Assembly: GCA_963978905.1 (NCBI GenBank)
Contig: OZ022259.1
Coordinates: 23,596,068-23,660,067 of the forward strand
Direction: 5' to 3'
DNA length: 64,000 nt
Source: Trichostrongylus colubriformis
Taxonomy: Eukaryota > Nematoda > Chromadorea > Rhabditida > Trichostrongylidae
Position 1 is the first letter of the stretch; each line of letters opens with the position of its first letter. Of this stretch, positions 63,140-64,000 are shown piece after piece. A program made the position numbers and the translations under genes. The notes beneath the pieces were generated by a model. The model was given only the letters and a program-made list of their open reading frames with translations. It was not told the origin of the DNA and did not search any database.

Positions 63140-63300
63140 CACGTGGCCGTCCGCGGCGAACGGCGCGGCGGGTGCTAGTGCCAGTGGCAGGGCATGGCAA
63201 CCTCCAAGCGAGGCAGTGTGGCATGGGTGCAGGAGGCAGTGTGGTTTGGGTGGAAATGCAGAGGTGGCGCAGCCACGCTCTGTCAGGCTCCTAAGGGCAA
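63140..63300. repeat. GC-rich repeat resembling the 32678-32850 MITE
   Basis: Shares GGCAGGGC[AG]TGG, GAGGCAGTGTGGCATGGG and GCCACGC[CT]CTG blocks with the palindromic family at 29878 and 32678, but the terminal inverted repeats are lost. Assignment is tentative. Confidence 0.4.
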
Positions 63301-63409
63301 TGGATTCTCAAAAATGATTTTTTCCTCCACTCTCTACCCCGCATTAGTCGAACCTCAGCAAACTCGTGCGTGTAATTTCATCCCCAGGTTTTAAGAGCAC
63401 ATCCCATAC

Positions 63410-63975
63410 TGTTACTAAACTCCGTTTGAGCCTTCTACAGGAACAGGATCGGGAGCTTCTTCTGCGTGAACATGATGTGTCACCTCAACTCGGCAAAATC
63501 CTAGTTTTCGCGTTCCTCGTTCACAACCTTGCTGAGGTCCGTTCCCTCTGGGGACCTGAGGGGATTCATATTGAGTGGTGCCCTTGAACAATTTCTTTCC
63601 GCCGAGTTCCCAACACCCTTCGTTCCCAAGAGCCGGAAGGTCCATTACCATTGAAATCCCTCCAGAGGCGGATTTAAGGCATGAAAAATGACACTTCGGA
63701 TCATAGCAGCCTTGTCCAAGGAAGTTCCCACGGACCTATTACGGAACCCGGCCCCCCCCCCCCCTTGATACCGTAGGTGCTCCAAAGCCCGAGTGCGCCT
63801 ACTGAAGGCTCCATATTTTAGAAAGGTGAATGTAGTGAGCCACAGCTTTTCTGTTTTTAGAAGACATTTCGGGAATATTTTGTCCCAATACTTCTCTCTC
63901 TCGTTTCCTTATGTTTTGCATACTTGGCGGATGTGAGCCGTAAGCAAAATCACTTTTTTGGCATCCCCTGTAGTC
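63410..63975 (+). repeat. dispersed repeat related to 2265-2760
   Basis: Contains ACTCCGTT, CTACAGGAACAGGATCGGGAG, GTAGGTGCTCCAAAGCCCGA and GCATACTTGGCGGATGTGAG, matching the earlier copy though in partly different order. It includes a poly-C run at about 63750-63764. Confidence 0.45.
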
Positions 63976-64000
63976 ATAACCTTAACTGCAGCATTCATTG

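Larger units (their letters stand above)
61748..64000 (+). other. last visible ulp-1 intron, more than 2.2 kb, repeat-filled
   Basis: A donor GTGAGA follows the exon at 61747, and no acceptor leading to the expected Cys-box sequence was found. It contains the direct repeat GAGATTAGATAGG[GA]AAG at about 62098 and 62387, a GC-rich block at 63140-63300 and the repeat at 63410-63975. Confidence 0.6.

Overview
The window is eukaryotic and reads as a clade V (rhabditid or strongylid) nematode. Genes are cut into many exons by short introns with (T)TTTCAG-type acceptors, several start codons lie just after a trans-splice-like acceptor, and the recognisable genes best match their nematode versions. 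The gene-poor stretches and long introns are full of DNA transposons, palindromic MITEs and poly-G tracts. That fits an expanded parasitic-type nematode genome better than a compact Caenorhabditis-like one, but the species is inferred, not shown.

Layout. 1-10,100 is a transposon nest: a Tc1/mariner remnant with perfect terminal inverted repeats (1217-2152), a 3.2-kb long-TIR element with a 9-bp target-site duplication of Mutator/MULE type (3029-6253), and a PIF/Harbinger transposase gene whose seven exons join in frame with all three catalytic residues (7604-9249, minus), next to a convergent multi-exon partner (about 6956-7530, plus). 10,100-13,700 shows no gene. 14,130-16,615 (plus) is a polyubiquitin gene of eight repeats, each cut by an intron at the same place. 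17,540-28,580 (minus) is the nucleoporin Nup98-Nup96 precursor, with GLFG repeats, GLEBS motif, HFS autoproteolysis site and Nup96 domain. 28,600-38,500 is gene-poor and packed with palindromes and repeats. 38,518-40,525 (plus) is the mitochondrial ATPase inhibitor IF1. 41,962-49,662 (minus) is ARS2/Serrate, whose long introns hold repeats and a tRNA-like cloverleaf. 51,181-54,323 (plus) is the Prp19 U-box/WD40 splicing factor. 55,202-61,747 (plus, cut by the window end) is a Ulp1/SENP SUMO protease. The rest is its last visible intron, full of repeats.

The host genes are housekeeping genes: ubiquitin, nuclear pore, RNA processing (ARS2 and Prp19, divergently transcribed about 1.5 kb apart), SUMO removal and mitochondrial ATP synthase control. 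Nothing suggests one shared pathway or an operon.

Most worth following up: the apparently intact Harbinger transposase with its candidate partner; the many GGCCGC-ended palindromes flanked by TTA/TAA duplications that it, or a relative, could mobilise; and the MULE-like element carrying a small captured-looking ORF. Exon joins were worked out by eye from splice consensus and reading frame. They are firm for ubiquitin, IF1, Prp19, Ulp1, the Nup98 half and the Harbinger transposase, and less sure in the Nup96 half and the middle of ARS2.
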